Shown here one piece after another: positions 21,944 to 29,618 of a stretch of 64,000 nucleotides of DNA. The stretch's first letter is position 1. The number at the start of each line of letters is the position of its first letter. Where the stretch lies: contig AZWL01000018.1 of assembly GCA_000514715.1 (NCBI GenBank), positions 62,001-126,000 on the forward strand, given 5' to 3'. The notes below the pieces were generated by a model that saw only the letters and a program-made list of their open reading frames with translations, was not told where the DNA came from and made no database searches. The position numbers and the translations under genes were made by a program. The DNA comes from Streptomyces sp. CNH099 (GTDB taxonomy: Bacteria; Actinomycetota; Actinomycetes; Streptomycetales; Streptomycetaceae).

Positions 21944-24148
21944 ATGATCCGCACCCTCCTGGTCGCCAACCGCGGCGAGATCGCCTGCCGCGTCTTCCGC
22001 ACCTGCGCGGAGCTGGGCATCACGCCCGTCGCCGCGCACTCCGACGCCGACGCGGACGCGCTGCACGTACGGACCGCGCTGGCCGCCGGCGGCGCGGCGG
22101 TACGGCTGCCGGGCAACGCGCCGGCGGACACGTACCTGCGCGCCGACCTGCTGGTGGCGGCGGCGGTCTCCGCCGGCGCCGACGCGGTTCACCCCGGCTA
22201 CGGGTTCCTCTCCGAGAGCGCGGAGTTCGCGCGCGCCGTGGCCGCGGCCGGGCTGACGTGGGTCGGGCCGCCGCCGGAGGCGATCGAGGCGATGGCGTCC
22301 AAGACGCGGGCGAAGGAACTGATGGGCCTCACGCCCTTCGACCCGGCGAAGGCCGTGGCGGACGACCTGCCGCTGCTGGTCAAGGCCGCGGCGGGCGGCG
22401 GCGGACGCGGCATGCGGGTCGTACGCGAACTCGCCGCGCTGGACGCCGCGCTGGCGGCGGCGTCGGCGGAGGCGGAGGCGGCGTTCGGGGACGGCGAGGT
22501 GTTCGTCGAGCCGTACGTCGAGGGCGGGCGGCACGTGGAGGTGCAGGTGCTCGCGGACGCGCACGGCGGCGTGTGGGCGCTGGGCACCCGCGACTGCTCG
22601 CTGCAGCGCCGGCACCAGAAGGTGATCGAGGAGGCCCCGGCGCCGGGGCTGCCGGCGGGGGTCGCCGCGTCGCTGGAGGAGACGGCGGTACGGGCGGCGC
22701 GGGCGATCGGGTACGTGGGCGCGGGGACGGTCGAGTTCCTGCTGGCGCCGGACGGGCGGGCGCAGTTCCTGGAGATGAACACGCGGCTGCAGGTGGAGCA
22801 CCCGGTGACGGAGGCGGTGTACGGGGTGGACCTCGTCGCGCTGCAACTGCGGGTGGCGGAGGGCACGCCGCTGCCGCCGGACCCGCCGCACCCGGCGGGC
22901 CACGCGGTGGAGGCCCGCCTGTACGCGGAGGACCCGGCGTCGGACTTCACCCCGCAGACGGGTGAGCTGCACCGCCTGACGCTCCCGGCCGCGACGGCGG
23001 GGGACGGCGGTGCGCCGTACGCCGCGGGTGCCCGGGGGCGCAGCCCCGGCGGGGGCCGGGGCGGAGCCCCGGTTTCGGGGAGTGGGGGCACCGCCCACGC
23101 CCTCCAGGGCGTGGGGGGAGGGATCGGGGAAGCCCCCGCCCTCCGCCTCGACACCGGCTACATCGCCGGCGACACCGTCACCCCGTACTACGACGCCCTC
23201 CTCGCCAAGGTCATCGTCCACGCCCCCACCCGCGCGGAAGCGACCCGCCGCCTGGCCGCGGCACTGCGCCGCGCCCGGATCCACGGCCCGGTGACGAACC
23301 GGGACCTGCTGGTGCGATCGCTGGAGCACGGCGAGTTCGTCCGCGCGGAGATGACGACGTCCTTCTACGACCGCCACCTCCCGGCGCTCACCCGCCCGCC
23401 CGGCGACGGGACCACCGCACCGACCCCCCTCCGACTCGCCGCCCTCGCCGCCGCCCTCGCCGACGCCGCCGCGCGGCGCGGGACACCCGGCGCCGTGCTG
23501 CCCGCGCGGTTCGGGGGGTGGCGCAACGTGCCGTCGCAGCCGCAGGCGAAGACGTACCGGGCCGAACCCGGCGGCGTCGACGTCGAGGTCCGCTACCGCC
23601 GCACCCGCGACGGCGTCCACGCCGACGACCTGCCCGGCGTGCGCGTGCTCGCCGCCGCGCCCGGACGCGTGGTGCTCGACGTCGAGGGCGTCACCCGCGC
23701 CTTCGACGTCGCCGCCTACGCCGCCGGCCCCGGTGTCCCGGAGCCGGCCGCCTACGTCGACGGCCCGCACGGCTCGTACGCCCTGCGCCCCCTGCCCCGC
23801 TTCCCCGACCCGCGCGCCGACACCCCGGCCGGGTCGCTGCTCGCCCCCATGCCCGGCACCGTCGTCCGGCTCGCCGACGGGGTGGCCCCGGGCCGGTCCG
23901 TACAGCGGGGCCGGCCGCTCCTCTGGCTGGAGGCGATGAAGATGGAGCACGAGGTAGCCGCCCCCGCCACCGGCGTGCTGACCGCCCTGCACGCCGCCCC
24001 CGGCCGCCAGGTGGAGGTCGGCGCGCTTCTCGCCGTCGTGGATGCGGCCGGCCCAGCCGAAGAAGCCGAAGAAGCCGAAGAAGCCGAACAAGCCGGGGCA
24101 ACCCCGCCCCACACCCCGCCCCGCGACCAGGAAGGCCCCCGGCCATGA
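21944..24148 (+). CDS. Acyl-CoA carboxylase, biotin carboxylase/biotin carrier subunit
   Basis: A 734-residue alpha subunit. It has the biotin carboxylase N domain (VANRGEIACRVFRTC), an ATP-grasp core (KAAAGGGGRGMRVV; EMNTRLQVEHPVTE), the C domain (YYDALLAKVIVHAPTR) and a C-terminal biotinyl domain with EAMKMEH (Lys about 666). Partner of the carboxyltransferase upstream. ATG 21944 follows GGAGGA; a GTG at 21902 overlapping the previous stop is possible. Two oddities: an in-frame insertion of about 40 Gly/Ala/Arg-rich residues (about 362-400) made of intergenic-style hairpin DNA, and a four-unit 9-base repeat near the C terminus. The loop after the MASKTRAKELM segment is also shorter than usual. 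Confidence 0.92.
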   Translation: MIRTLLVANRGEIACRVFRTCAELGITPVAAHSDADADALHVRTALAAGGAAVRLPGNAPADTYLRADLLVAAAVSAGADAVHPGYGFLSESAEFARAVAAAGLTWVGPPPEAIEAMASKTRAKELMGLTPFDPAKAVADDLPLLVKAAAGGGGRGMRVVRELAALDAALAAASAEAEAAFGDGEVFVEPYVEGGRHVEVQVLADAHGGVWALGTRDCSLQRRHQKVIEEAPAPGLPAGVAASLEETAVRAARAIGYVGAGTVEFLLAPDGRAQFLEMNTRLQVEHPVTEAVYGVDLVALQLRVAEGTPLPPDPPHPAGHAVEARLYAEDPASDFTPQTGELHRLTLPAATAGDGGAPYAAGARGRSPGGGRGGAPVSGSGGTAHALQGVGGGIGEAPALRLDTGYIAGDTVTPYYDALLAKVIVHAPTRAEATRRLAAALRRARIHGPVTNRDLLVRSLEHGEFVRAEMTTSFYDRHLPALTRPPGDGTTAPTPLRLAALAAALADAAARRGTPGAVLPARFGGWRNVPSQPQAKTYRAEPGGVDVEVRYRRTRDGVHADDLPGVRVLAAAPGRVVLDVEGVTRAFDVAAYAAGPGVPEPAAYVDGPHGSYALRPLPRFPDPRADTPAGSLLAPMPGTVVRLADGVAPGRSVQRGRPLLWLEAMKMEHEVAAPATGVLTALHAAPGRQVEVGALLAVVDAAGPAEEAEEAEEAEQAGATPPHTPPRDQEGPRP
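23029..23140 (+). repeat. Hairpin-rich repeat element inserted in frame in the biotin carboxylase gene
   Basis: About 112 bases with stacked inverted repeats (CCGGGGGC/GCAGCCCCGG; GGGGCGGAGCCCC; CCCACGCCC-TCCA-GGGCGTGGG) typical of dispersed intergenic Streptomyces sequence. It keeps the frame and encodes a low-complexity loop between HRLTLPA and LDTGYIAGD. Confidence 0.65.
24059..24094 (+). repeat. Four tandem GAAGAAGCC-type 9-mers
   Basis: Three exact GAAGAAGCC units and a fourth with one change (GAACAAGCC) encode an acidic Glu-Glu-Ala tail after the biotinyl domain. Confidence 0.9.
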
Positions 24149-25323
24149 CCAGTGCCGTCCTCGAACCCCAGGAGCACCGCGACCTCCGCGCCGCCGTCGC
24201 CGCGCTCGGCGCCCGCTACGGCCGCGACTACTTCACCTCCGCCGTCCGCGACGGCCGGCACACCGACGAGCTGTGGGCCGAGGCCGGCAAGGCCGGCTAC
24301 CTCGGCGTCAACCTCCCCGAGGAGTACGGCGGCGGGGGCGGCGGCATCGCGGAGCTGGCGATCGTGCTGGAGGAGCTGGGCGCCGCCGGCAGCCCGCTGC
24401 TCATGCTCGTCGTGTCGCCCGCGATCTGCGGCACCGTCATCGCCCGCTTCGGCACCGGGGAGCAGAAGCGGCGCTGGCTCCCCGGGCTCGCCGACGGCAC
24501 GCGCAAGATGGCCTTCGGCATCACCGAGCCCGACGCCGGCTCCAACTCCCACCGCATCACCACCACCGCCCGCCGCGACGGCGGCGACTGGGTGCTGACC
24601 GGCCGCAAGGTGTTCATCTCCGGCGTCGACATCGCCGACGCCACGCTCGTCGTGGGCCGCACCGAGGACGCCCGCACCGGCAAGCTCAAGCCCTGCCTGT
24701 TCATCGTCCCGCGCGACGCCGAGGGCTTCCAGCGCACCCAGATCCCGATGGAGCTGCACGCCCCGGAGAAGCAGTTCGAGCTGGTCCTCGACGACGTGCG
24801 GCTGCCGGCGGACGCCCTCGTCGGCGACGAGGACGCCGGCCTGCTCCAGCTCTTCGCCGGCCTCAACCCGGAACGCATCATGACCGCCGCGTTCGCGCTC
24901 GGCCTGGGCCGGCAGGCGGTGGCGCAGGCCGTCGAGTACGCCCGTACCCGCCAGGTGTGGAAGGGCGGCCCCATCGGGGTGCACCAGGCCGTCGCGCATC
25001 CGCTCGCGCAGGCGCACATCGAGCTGGAGCTGGCGCGGCTGATGACGCAGAAGGCGGCCGCGCTGTACGACGCGGGTGGTGCCGACGAACTGGCAGCAGC
25101 CGCGGGCGAGGCGGCGAACATGGCGAAGTACGCGGCGGCCGAGGCGGCGGCGAAGGCCGTCGACCAGGCCGTGCACACGCTGGGCGGCAACGGCCTCAGT
25201 ACGGAGTACGGTCTTGCGCAGATGCTCACCGCGTCCCGCGTGGCCAGGATCGCCCCGGTCAGCCGGGAGATGATCCTCAACTACGTGTCGCACCAGACGC
25301 TGGGCCTGCCCAAGTCGTACTGA
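24145..25323 (+). CDS. Acyl-CoA dehydrogenase
   Basis: A 392-residue FAD flavoenzyme that forms the alpha-beta double bond of an acyl-CoA. The family segments are present: FGITEPDAGSNSHRI (FAD-binding), GRKVFISGVDIADA, GLNPERIMTAAFALG, YARTRQVWKGGPIG and the C-terminal HTLGGNGLSTEYGL. The ATGA overlap with the biotin carboxylase gene couples it to the carboxylase. In the pathway it would act just before carboxylation of the branched enoyl-CoA, as isovaleryl-CoA or citronellyl-CoA dehydrogenase does; which one cannot be read from sequence. Confidence 0.93.
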   Translation: MTSAVLEPQEHRDLRAAVAALGARYGRDYFTSAVRDGRHTDELWAEAGKAGYLGVNLPEEYGGGGGGIAELAIVLEELGAAGSPLLMLVVSPAICGTVIARFGTGEQKRRWLPGLADGTRKMAFGITEPDAGSNSHRITTTARRDGGDWVLTGRKVFISGVDIADATLVVGRTEDARTGKLKPCLFIVPRDAEGFQRTQIPMELHAPEKQFELVLDDVRLPADALVGDEDAGLLQLFAGLNPERIMTAAFALGLGRQAVAQAVEYARTRQVWKGGPIGVHQAVAHPLAQAHIELELARLMTQKAAALYDAGGADELAAAAGEAANMAKYAAAEAAAKAVDQAVHTLGGNGLSTEYGLAQMLTASRVARIAPVSREMILNYVSHQTLGLPKSY

Positions 25324-25357
25324 GAACGCAGACGTACCGAAGGAGCACCCCCACGCC

Positions 25358-26212
25358 ATGACCGACGCACCCGCCGACGCGGCCGCCGCCGACGCGCCCC
25401 TCGTCCGGATCGCGCGCGACGACCGCGGCGTCACCACCCTCACCCTCGACTCCCCGCACAACCGCAACGCGCTGTCCACCCGCCTCATGGCCGAGCTGCA
25501 CGCCGGGCTCGCGGAGGCCGCGGAGGACGAGGACGTACGGGGAGTCCTGCTCACCCACACCGGCAACACCTTCTGCGCGGGCGCCGACCTCAGCGAGGCC
25601 ACCGGCGCCGCGGCCGGCCCGTCCGGCGGCCCGTCCGCCGACGCGTCCGGCGGCTCGTCCGGCGCCCCGGCCGCGGCCACGGACGGGCCGCTGGCGCTGG
25701 CGCGGCTGCTGCGCGCGGTCGTGGAGTGCCCGAAGCCCGTCGTCGCCCGGGTCACCGGCCACGTACGGGCCGGGGGGCTGGGGCTCCTCGGCGCCTGCGA
25801 CATCGCGGCGGCGGGCACGGGCGCCACGTTCGCCTTCACCGAGGCGCGGCTCGGCCTCGCGCCGGCGGTGGTCTCGATGCCGCTGCTGCCGCGCCTCGAC
25901 GCCCGCGCGGCCGCCCGCTACTACCTCACCGGCGAGCGCTTCGGCCCGGAGGAGGCGGCCCGTATCGGGCTGGTCACGCTGGCCGGCGACGACGTGGACG
26001 CGCTGCTGACGCCCGTGCTCGACGGGCTGCGGGCGGCGTCGCCGCAGGGGCTGGCGGCGTCGAAGCGGCTGGTCACGGGCGAGGTGCTGCGCGCCTTCGA
26101 CCGCGACACGGAGCCGTTCGCGGAGCTGTCGGCGGCGCTGTTCGCGTCCCCCGAGGCCCGCGAGGGGATGACGGCGTTCCTGGAGCGCCGGGAGCCGAAG
26201 TGGTTCCGCTGA
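25358..26212 (+). CDS. Enoyl-CoA hydratase/isomerase family protein
   Basis: A 284-residue crotonase-fold enzyme that likely hydrates the carboxylated enoyl-CoA. Oxyanion-hole segments are GNTFCAGADLSEA and VRAGGLGLLGACDIAAA. The region after GADLSEA holds a Gly/Ser/Pro-rich insertion (about 85-105). C-terminal ASKRLVTGEVL and EGMTAFLERREPKW are typical. GAAGGAG precedes ATG 25358. It belongs to the same operon as the carboxylase genes and overlaps the TetR start. Confidence 0.9.
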   Translation: MTDAPADAAAADAPLVRIARDDRGVTTLTLDSPHNRNALSTRLMAELHAGLAEAAEDEDVRGVLLTHTGNTFCAGADLSEATGAAAGPSGGPSADASGGSSGAPAAATDGPLALARLLRAVVECPKPVVARVTGHVRAGGLGLLGACDIAAAGTGATFAFTEARLGLAPAVVSMPLLPRLDARAAARYYLTGERFGPEEAARIGLVTLAGDDVDALLTPVLDGLRAASPQGLAASKRLVTGEVLRAFDRDTEPFAELSAALFASPEAREGMTAFLERREPKWFR

Positions 26213-26883
26213 CGGACGCCCCGCGGCAGCCACGGGGGCGGGACCCGCGGCAGGACCGCAGCCGGGCGACGCGGCGGCGGCTGCTGGAGGCGGCGGTCGC
26301 GTGCCTGGCGGAGCTGGGGTGGGGCGGGAGCACGGTCAGCGTGGTCGCCGAGCGGGCGGGCGTCTCGCGCGGGGCGGCGCAGCACCACTTCCCGACCCGG
26401 GAGGACCTGTTCACGGCGGCGGTGGAGCACGTGGCGGCGGAGCGCTCGGCGGCGCTGCGGGCGCTGCCGCCGCGGGGCGCGGAGCCGGGGGCGGGCGCCG
26501 CGGATCTCGTACCAGGCGGCGGGGCGGGTCCCGTACAAGCCGACGCGACCGCCGCCGTCGTACGCGGCATCGTCGACCTCTACACCGGTCCGCTGTTCCG
26601 CGCCGCGCTCCAGCTCTGGGTCGCCGCCGCCAACGAGGAGCAGCTCCGCCCCCGCGTCGCCGCGCTGGAGGCCCGCGTCGGCCGCGAGGCCCACCGCATG
26701 ACGGTGGCGCTGCTCGGCGCCGACGAGTCGGTGCCGGGCGTACGGGAGACGGTGCAGGGCTTCCTCGACATGGCCCGGGGCCTCGGCCTGGCGACCCTGC
26801 TCACGGACGACAGCGCCCGCCGCGACCGCGTGGTGGAGCAGTGGTCGCACCTGCTGACGGCGGCGCTGGCGCACACCCGCTGA
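26200..26883 (+). CDS. TetR family regulator of the acyl-CoA catabolic operon
   Basis: A 227-residue TetR protein. The helix-turn-helix spans about 20-70 (TRRRLLEAAVACLAELGWG; VVAERAGVSRGAAQHHFPTR). The ligand domain is of the kind that often senses acyl-CoAs. GTG 26200 lies inside the hydratase gene in another frame, so it is co-transcribed as the last gene of the operon. The two palindromes ahead of 17768 are its probable operators, giving feedback control by pathway intermediates. This is inferred from position, not from a known binding motif. Confidence 0.88.
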   Translation: MVPLTDAPRQPRGRDPRQDRSRATRRRLLEAAVACLAELGWGGSTVSVVAERAGVSRGAAQHHFPTREDLFTAAVEHVAAERSAALRALPPRGAEPGAGAADLVPGGGAGPVQADATAAVVRGIVDLYTGPLFRAALQLWVAAANEEQLRPRVAALEARVGREAHRMTVALLGADESVPGVRETVQGFLDMARGLGLATLLTDDSARRDRVVEQWSHLLTAALAHTR

Positions 26884-27052
26884 CCCGCCGCCGCGAAGAC
26901 CCCCGACGTTCCCCGCACTCCCGCCCAAGGGTAGGTCTCCCCGCTGACATCAGCGCCCCCACCGGAACCCGGGCTCCCACCGACTCCCCGGCCGCCGCCC
27001 GCCCCGGGTCCGCCGCCAGCCGCGCCCTGCCGCCACGCCGCCCCGCGAGGGC

Positions 27053-28159
27053 TCAGCCCACGCCGCCCGTCTCCGCGTGGCCCTCGACCTCCTGCGGCGA
27101 CCGCGACCCCGGGCCCACGTACCGCGCCGACGGCCGCACCAGCCGCCCCGTCCGCTTCTGCTCCAGGATGTGCGCCGACCACCCCGCCGTCCGCGCGCAC
27201 GTGAACATCGACGTGAACATGTGCGCCGGAACCTCCGCGAAGTCCAGCACGATCGCCGCCCAGAACTCGACGTTCGTCTCCAGCACCCGGTCCGGCCGCC
27301 GCGCCCGCAGCTCCGCCAGCGCCGCCTTCTCCAGCGCCTCGGCGACCTCGTACCGGGGCGCGCCCAGCTGCTTCGCCGTCCGCCGCAGCACCCGCGCCCG
27401 CGGGTCCTCCGCCCGGTACACCCGGTGGCCGAAGCCCATCAGCCGCTCGCCGTCGTCCAGCGCCCGCTTCACGTAGCTCTCGGCGTCGCCGGTGCGCTCG
27501 ATCTCCTCGATCATGCCGAGCACCCGCGACGGCGCGCCCCCGTGCAGCGGCCCGGACATGGCGCCCACCGCGCCGGACAGCGCCGCGGCGACGTCGGCGC
27601 CGGTCGAGGCGATGACGCGGGCGGTGAAGGTGGAGGCGTTCATGCCGTGCTCGGCGGCGGAGGTCCAGTAGGCGTCGACGGCGGCGACGTGCTTCGGGTC
27701 GGGCTCGCCGCGCCAGCGGATCATGAACCGCTCGACGACCGAGCGCGCCTTGTCGATCTCGCGCTGCGGCACCATCGGCAGCCCCTGCCCGCGGGCGGAC
27801 TGCGCGACGTACGACAGCGCCATGACGGCCGCCCGCGCCAGGTCCTCGCGGGCGCGCGCCTCGTCGATGTCGAGCAGCGGGCGCAGCCCCCAGACCGGCG
27901 CGAGCATCGCGAGCGCGGACTGCACGTCCACGCGGATGTCGCCGGAGTGCACGGGGATGGGGAAGGGCTCCGCGGGCGGCAGCCCGGGTTTGAACGCGCC
28001 GTCGACCAGCAGACCCCAGACGTTGCCGAACGACACGTGGCCCACCAGGTCCTCGATGTCCACACCGCGATAGCGGAGCGCGCCGCCCTCCTTGTCGGGC
28101 TCGGCGATCTCCGTCTCGAAGGCGACTACTCCCTCAAGCCCGGGTACGAAGTCGGACAT
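27053..28159 (-). CDS. Citrate synthase 2 (type II-like, short)
   Basis: A 368-residue citrate synthase that condenses acetyl-CoA and oxaloacetate (or acts as a 2-methylcitrate synthase). Active-site segments are HGGAPSRVLGMIEE and LMGFGHRVYR, with RRPDRVLETNVEFW near the C terminus. The opening VPGLEGVVAFETEIAEPDKE is typical of the actinobacterial citrate synthase 2 group. Start ATG 28159; monocistronic and divergent from pdxH across about 320 bases. Confidence 0.94.
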   Translation of the reverse strand: MSDFVPGLEGVVAFETEIAEPDKEGGALRYRGVDIEDLVGHVSFGNVWGLLVDGAFKPGLPPAEPFPIPVHSGDIRVDVQSALAMLAPVWGLRPLLDIDEARAREDLARAAVMALSYVAQSARGQGLPMVPQREIDKARSVVERFMIRWRGEPDPKHVAAVDAYWTSAAEHGMNASTFTARVIASTGADVAAALSGAVGAMSGPLHGGAPSRVLGMIEEIERTGDAESYVKRALDDGERLMGFGHRVYRAEDPRARVLRRTAKQLGAPRYEVAEALEKAALAELRARRPDRVLETNVEFWAAIVLDFAEVPAHMFTSMFTCARTAGWSAHILEQKRTGRLVRPSARYVGPGSRSPQEVEGHAETGGVG

Positions 28160-28482
28160 CAGGCGGCTCCCTCACTGGGTTGCGGTGCGCTGCGGCGGGG
28201 GTGTGCAGCGGCGGGCGGGTCAGCCCCGGGGCGGGTGCGGTGCGGGGGGTGCGCCGGCGGGGCTCCGCGGCGCCATCGCTCGCGGTCCGGGGCCGTGCGT
28301 TCCGGGCCACCATAGTCGTGGGTGTGGGCTTTCCACAGTGGTAGAACGACCGATTCTGTCGGGTCAGGCACATGCGGCCGAGCGTGAGATGGGGCACACT
28401 CCACGGATCCCGGTCCGCAGGGTTACGGGGTGCGTCGAGCGGGCAGACTCCCGCCCCGCGGCAGCCGCTCATACTGCAAGAT
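28160..28482. other. Divergent intergenic region between citrate synthase and pdxH
   Basis: About 320 bases with GC-rich short inverted repeats near the citrate synthase start and an AT-richer core (about 28310-28360). TATGGT on the minus strand (28313-28318) and TAGAAC on the plus strand are possible -10 boxes, both with weak -35 regions. I see no gene here. Confidence 0.4.
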
Positions 28483-29169
28483 ATGCGGGTGCGACACGTT
28501 GACGTTGACACCGAAGACTCCCTCGACCCTGCCGCCATGCGCGCGCACTACCGCGCCGCGGGACTACCGGAGGACTCGCTCGCCGCCGACCCCTTCGAGC
28601 AGTTCCGCCGCTGGTTCCGGCAGGCCGCGGAGAGCGGACTGCACGAGCCCAACGCGATGGTCGTCTCCACCGCCGACGCGGAGGGCCGGCCCAGCTCCCG
28701 CACCGTGCTGCTGAAGCACGTGGACGAGCGGGGTTTCGTCTTCTACACCAACTACGGTTCGCGCAAGGGCCGGGAGCTGGCCGCCAACCCGCACGTGTCG
28801 CTGCTCTTCCCCTGGCACCCCGTCGCCCGCCAGGTGATCGTCGCGGGGACGGCGGAGCGTACCGGCCGGGACGAGACCGTCGCGTACTTCCGCACCCGGC
28901 CGCACGGCTCGCAGCTGGGCGCGTGGGCGAGCGAGCAGTCGTCGGCGGTGGCGTCGCGGGCGGAGCTGGACCGGATGTACGCGGAGCTGGCGGACCGCTA
29001 CCCGGAGGGCGAGCAGGTGCCGGTGCCGCCGGAGTGGGGCGGCTTCCGGGTCAGGCCGCGGACGGTCGAGTTCTGGCAGGGCCGCGAGAACCGCCTCCAC
29101 GACCGCCTGAGGTACGTGCGCACGGAGGGGGCCGGCGGCGGCTGGACGGTGGAGCGCCTCTGCCCGTAG
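28483..29169 (+). CDS. pdxH: Pyridoxamine 5'-phosphate oxidase
   Basis: A 228-residue FMN enzyme that oxidises pyridoxine/pyridoxamine phosphate to PLP. Core motifs are NAMVVSTADAEGRPSSRTVL, VFYTNYGSRKGREL, LLFPWHPVARQVIV, RPHGSQLGAWASEQS and the C-terminal VEFWQGRENRLHDRL. ATG 28483 begins at the conserved MRVRHVD region; upstream frame is not coding-like. The product supplies PLP to enzymes such as SerC. Monocistronic. Confidence 0.96.
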   Translation: MRVRHVDVDTEDSLDPAAMRAHYRAAGLPEDSLAADPFEQFRRWFRQAAESGLHEPNAMVVSTADAEGRPSSRTVLLKHVDERGFVFYTNYGSRKGRELAANPHVSLLFPWHPVARQVIVAGTAERTGRDETVAYFRTRPHGSQLGAWASEQSSAVASRAELDRMYAELADRYPEGEQVPVPPEWGGFRVRPRTVEFWQGRENRLHDRLRYVRTEGAGGGWTVERLCP

Positions 29170-29397
29170 GCGGGCGTGCCCCTCGTACGGGTCTGCCCCC
29201 CATGTCGTCGTACGGCCGAGGCCGGGGGCGGTGGCCCGGCGGGCACAAAGGGGCGACCCGCGGCCCATTCCCCTTCAGGGGAGCCGGTCGGACGTACCGG
29301 CGGACCGCGGGTCGGGTGAACTGCTTGGGATAAGGGCCGGCTGGGCGCGTCCTAGGCGCCCCGGTCCGGCATTGCGCTCAAGCGCGACGGCGGACCA

Positions 29398-29436
29398 CTA
29401 GCCCGCAGCCACCTCACGCGTCCGGTACTTCATCAT
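29398..29436 (-). CDS. 12-residue ORF with strong translation signals (sORF or small RNA)
   Basis: ATG at 29436 (followed by a second ATG) reads MMKYRTREVAAG and stops. GGGAGGTGG lies eight bases upstream, an almost perfect Shine-Dalgarno. A promoter sits at the right distance. Nothing lies downstream on this strand except the 3' part of pdxH in antisense, so this is not an attenuator for a known gene. It may be a micro-protein mRNA or the coding part of a small RNA. Confidence 0.35.
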   Translation of the reverse strand: MMKYRTREVAAG

Positions 29437-29469
29437 CTGCCGAACCACCTCCCTTCTCGTGTACCTCCC

Positions 29470-29499
29470 ACACTAGGCACGGCCCCGCGGGCCACTCAA
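29470..29499 (-). promoter_or_regulatory. Housekeeping-type promoter, minus strand
   Basis: -35 TTGAGT (29499-29494) and -10 TAGTGT (29475-29470) are separated by 18 bases. The transcript would begin near 29463, about 27 bases ahead of the 12-codon ORF. Confidence 0.5.
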
Positions 29500-29618
29500 C
29501 TGATTTCTGCCTCGCAACGATTTCGACGGAACGGGGTGTGTGCTGCGTCACGTTCCAGTTGAATGATCCGGGTGCACCACACCACGCACACGACGCCGCG
29601 GCGAGCAGGGGGTGCCTG

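Larger units (their letters stand above)
29170..29618. other. Intergenic region holding a minus-strand mini-gene
   Basis: About 450 bases between pdxH and the PAS gene. The plus strand shows no gene. The minus strand carries a good promoter (29470-29499), a perfect ribosome site and a 12-codon frame (29398-29436), followed by two hairpins (GGTCCG/CGGACC around 29365-29398, and GGGCGC/GCGCCC near 29343-29361). Confidence 0.5.
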
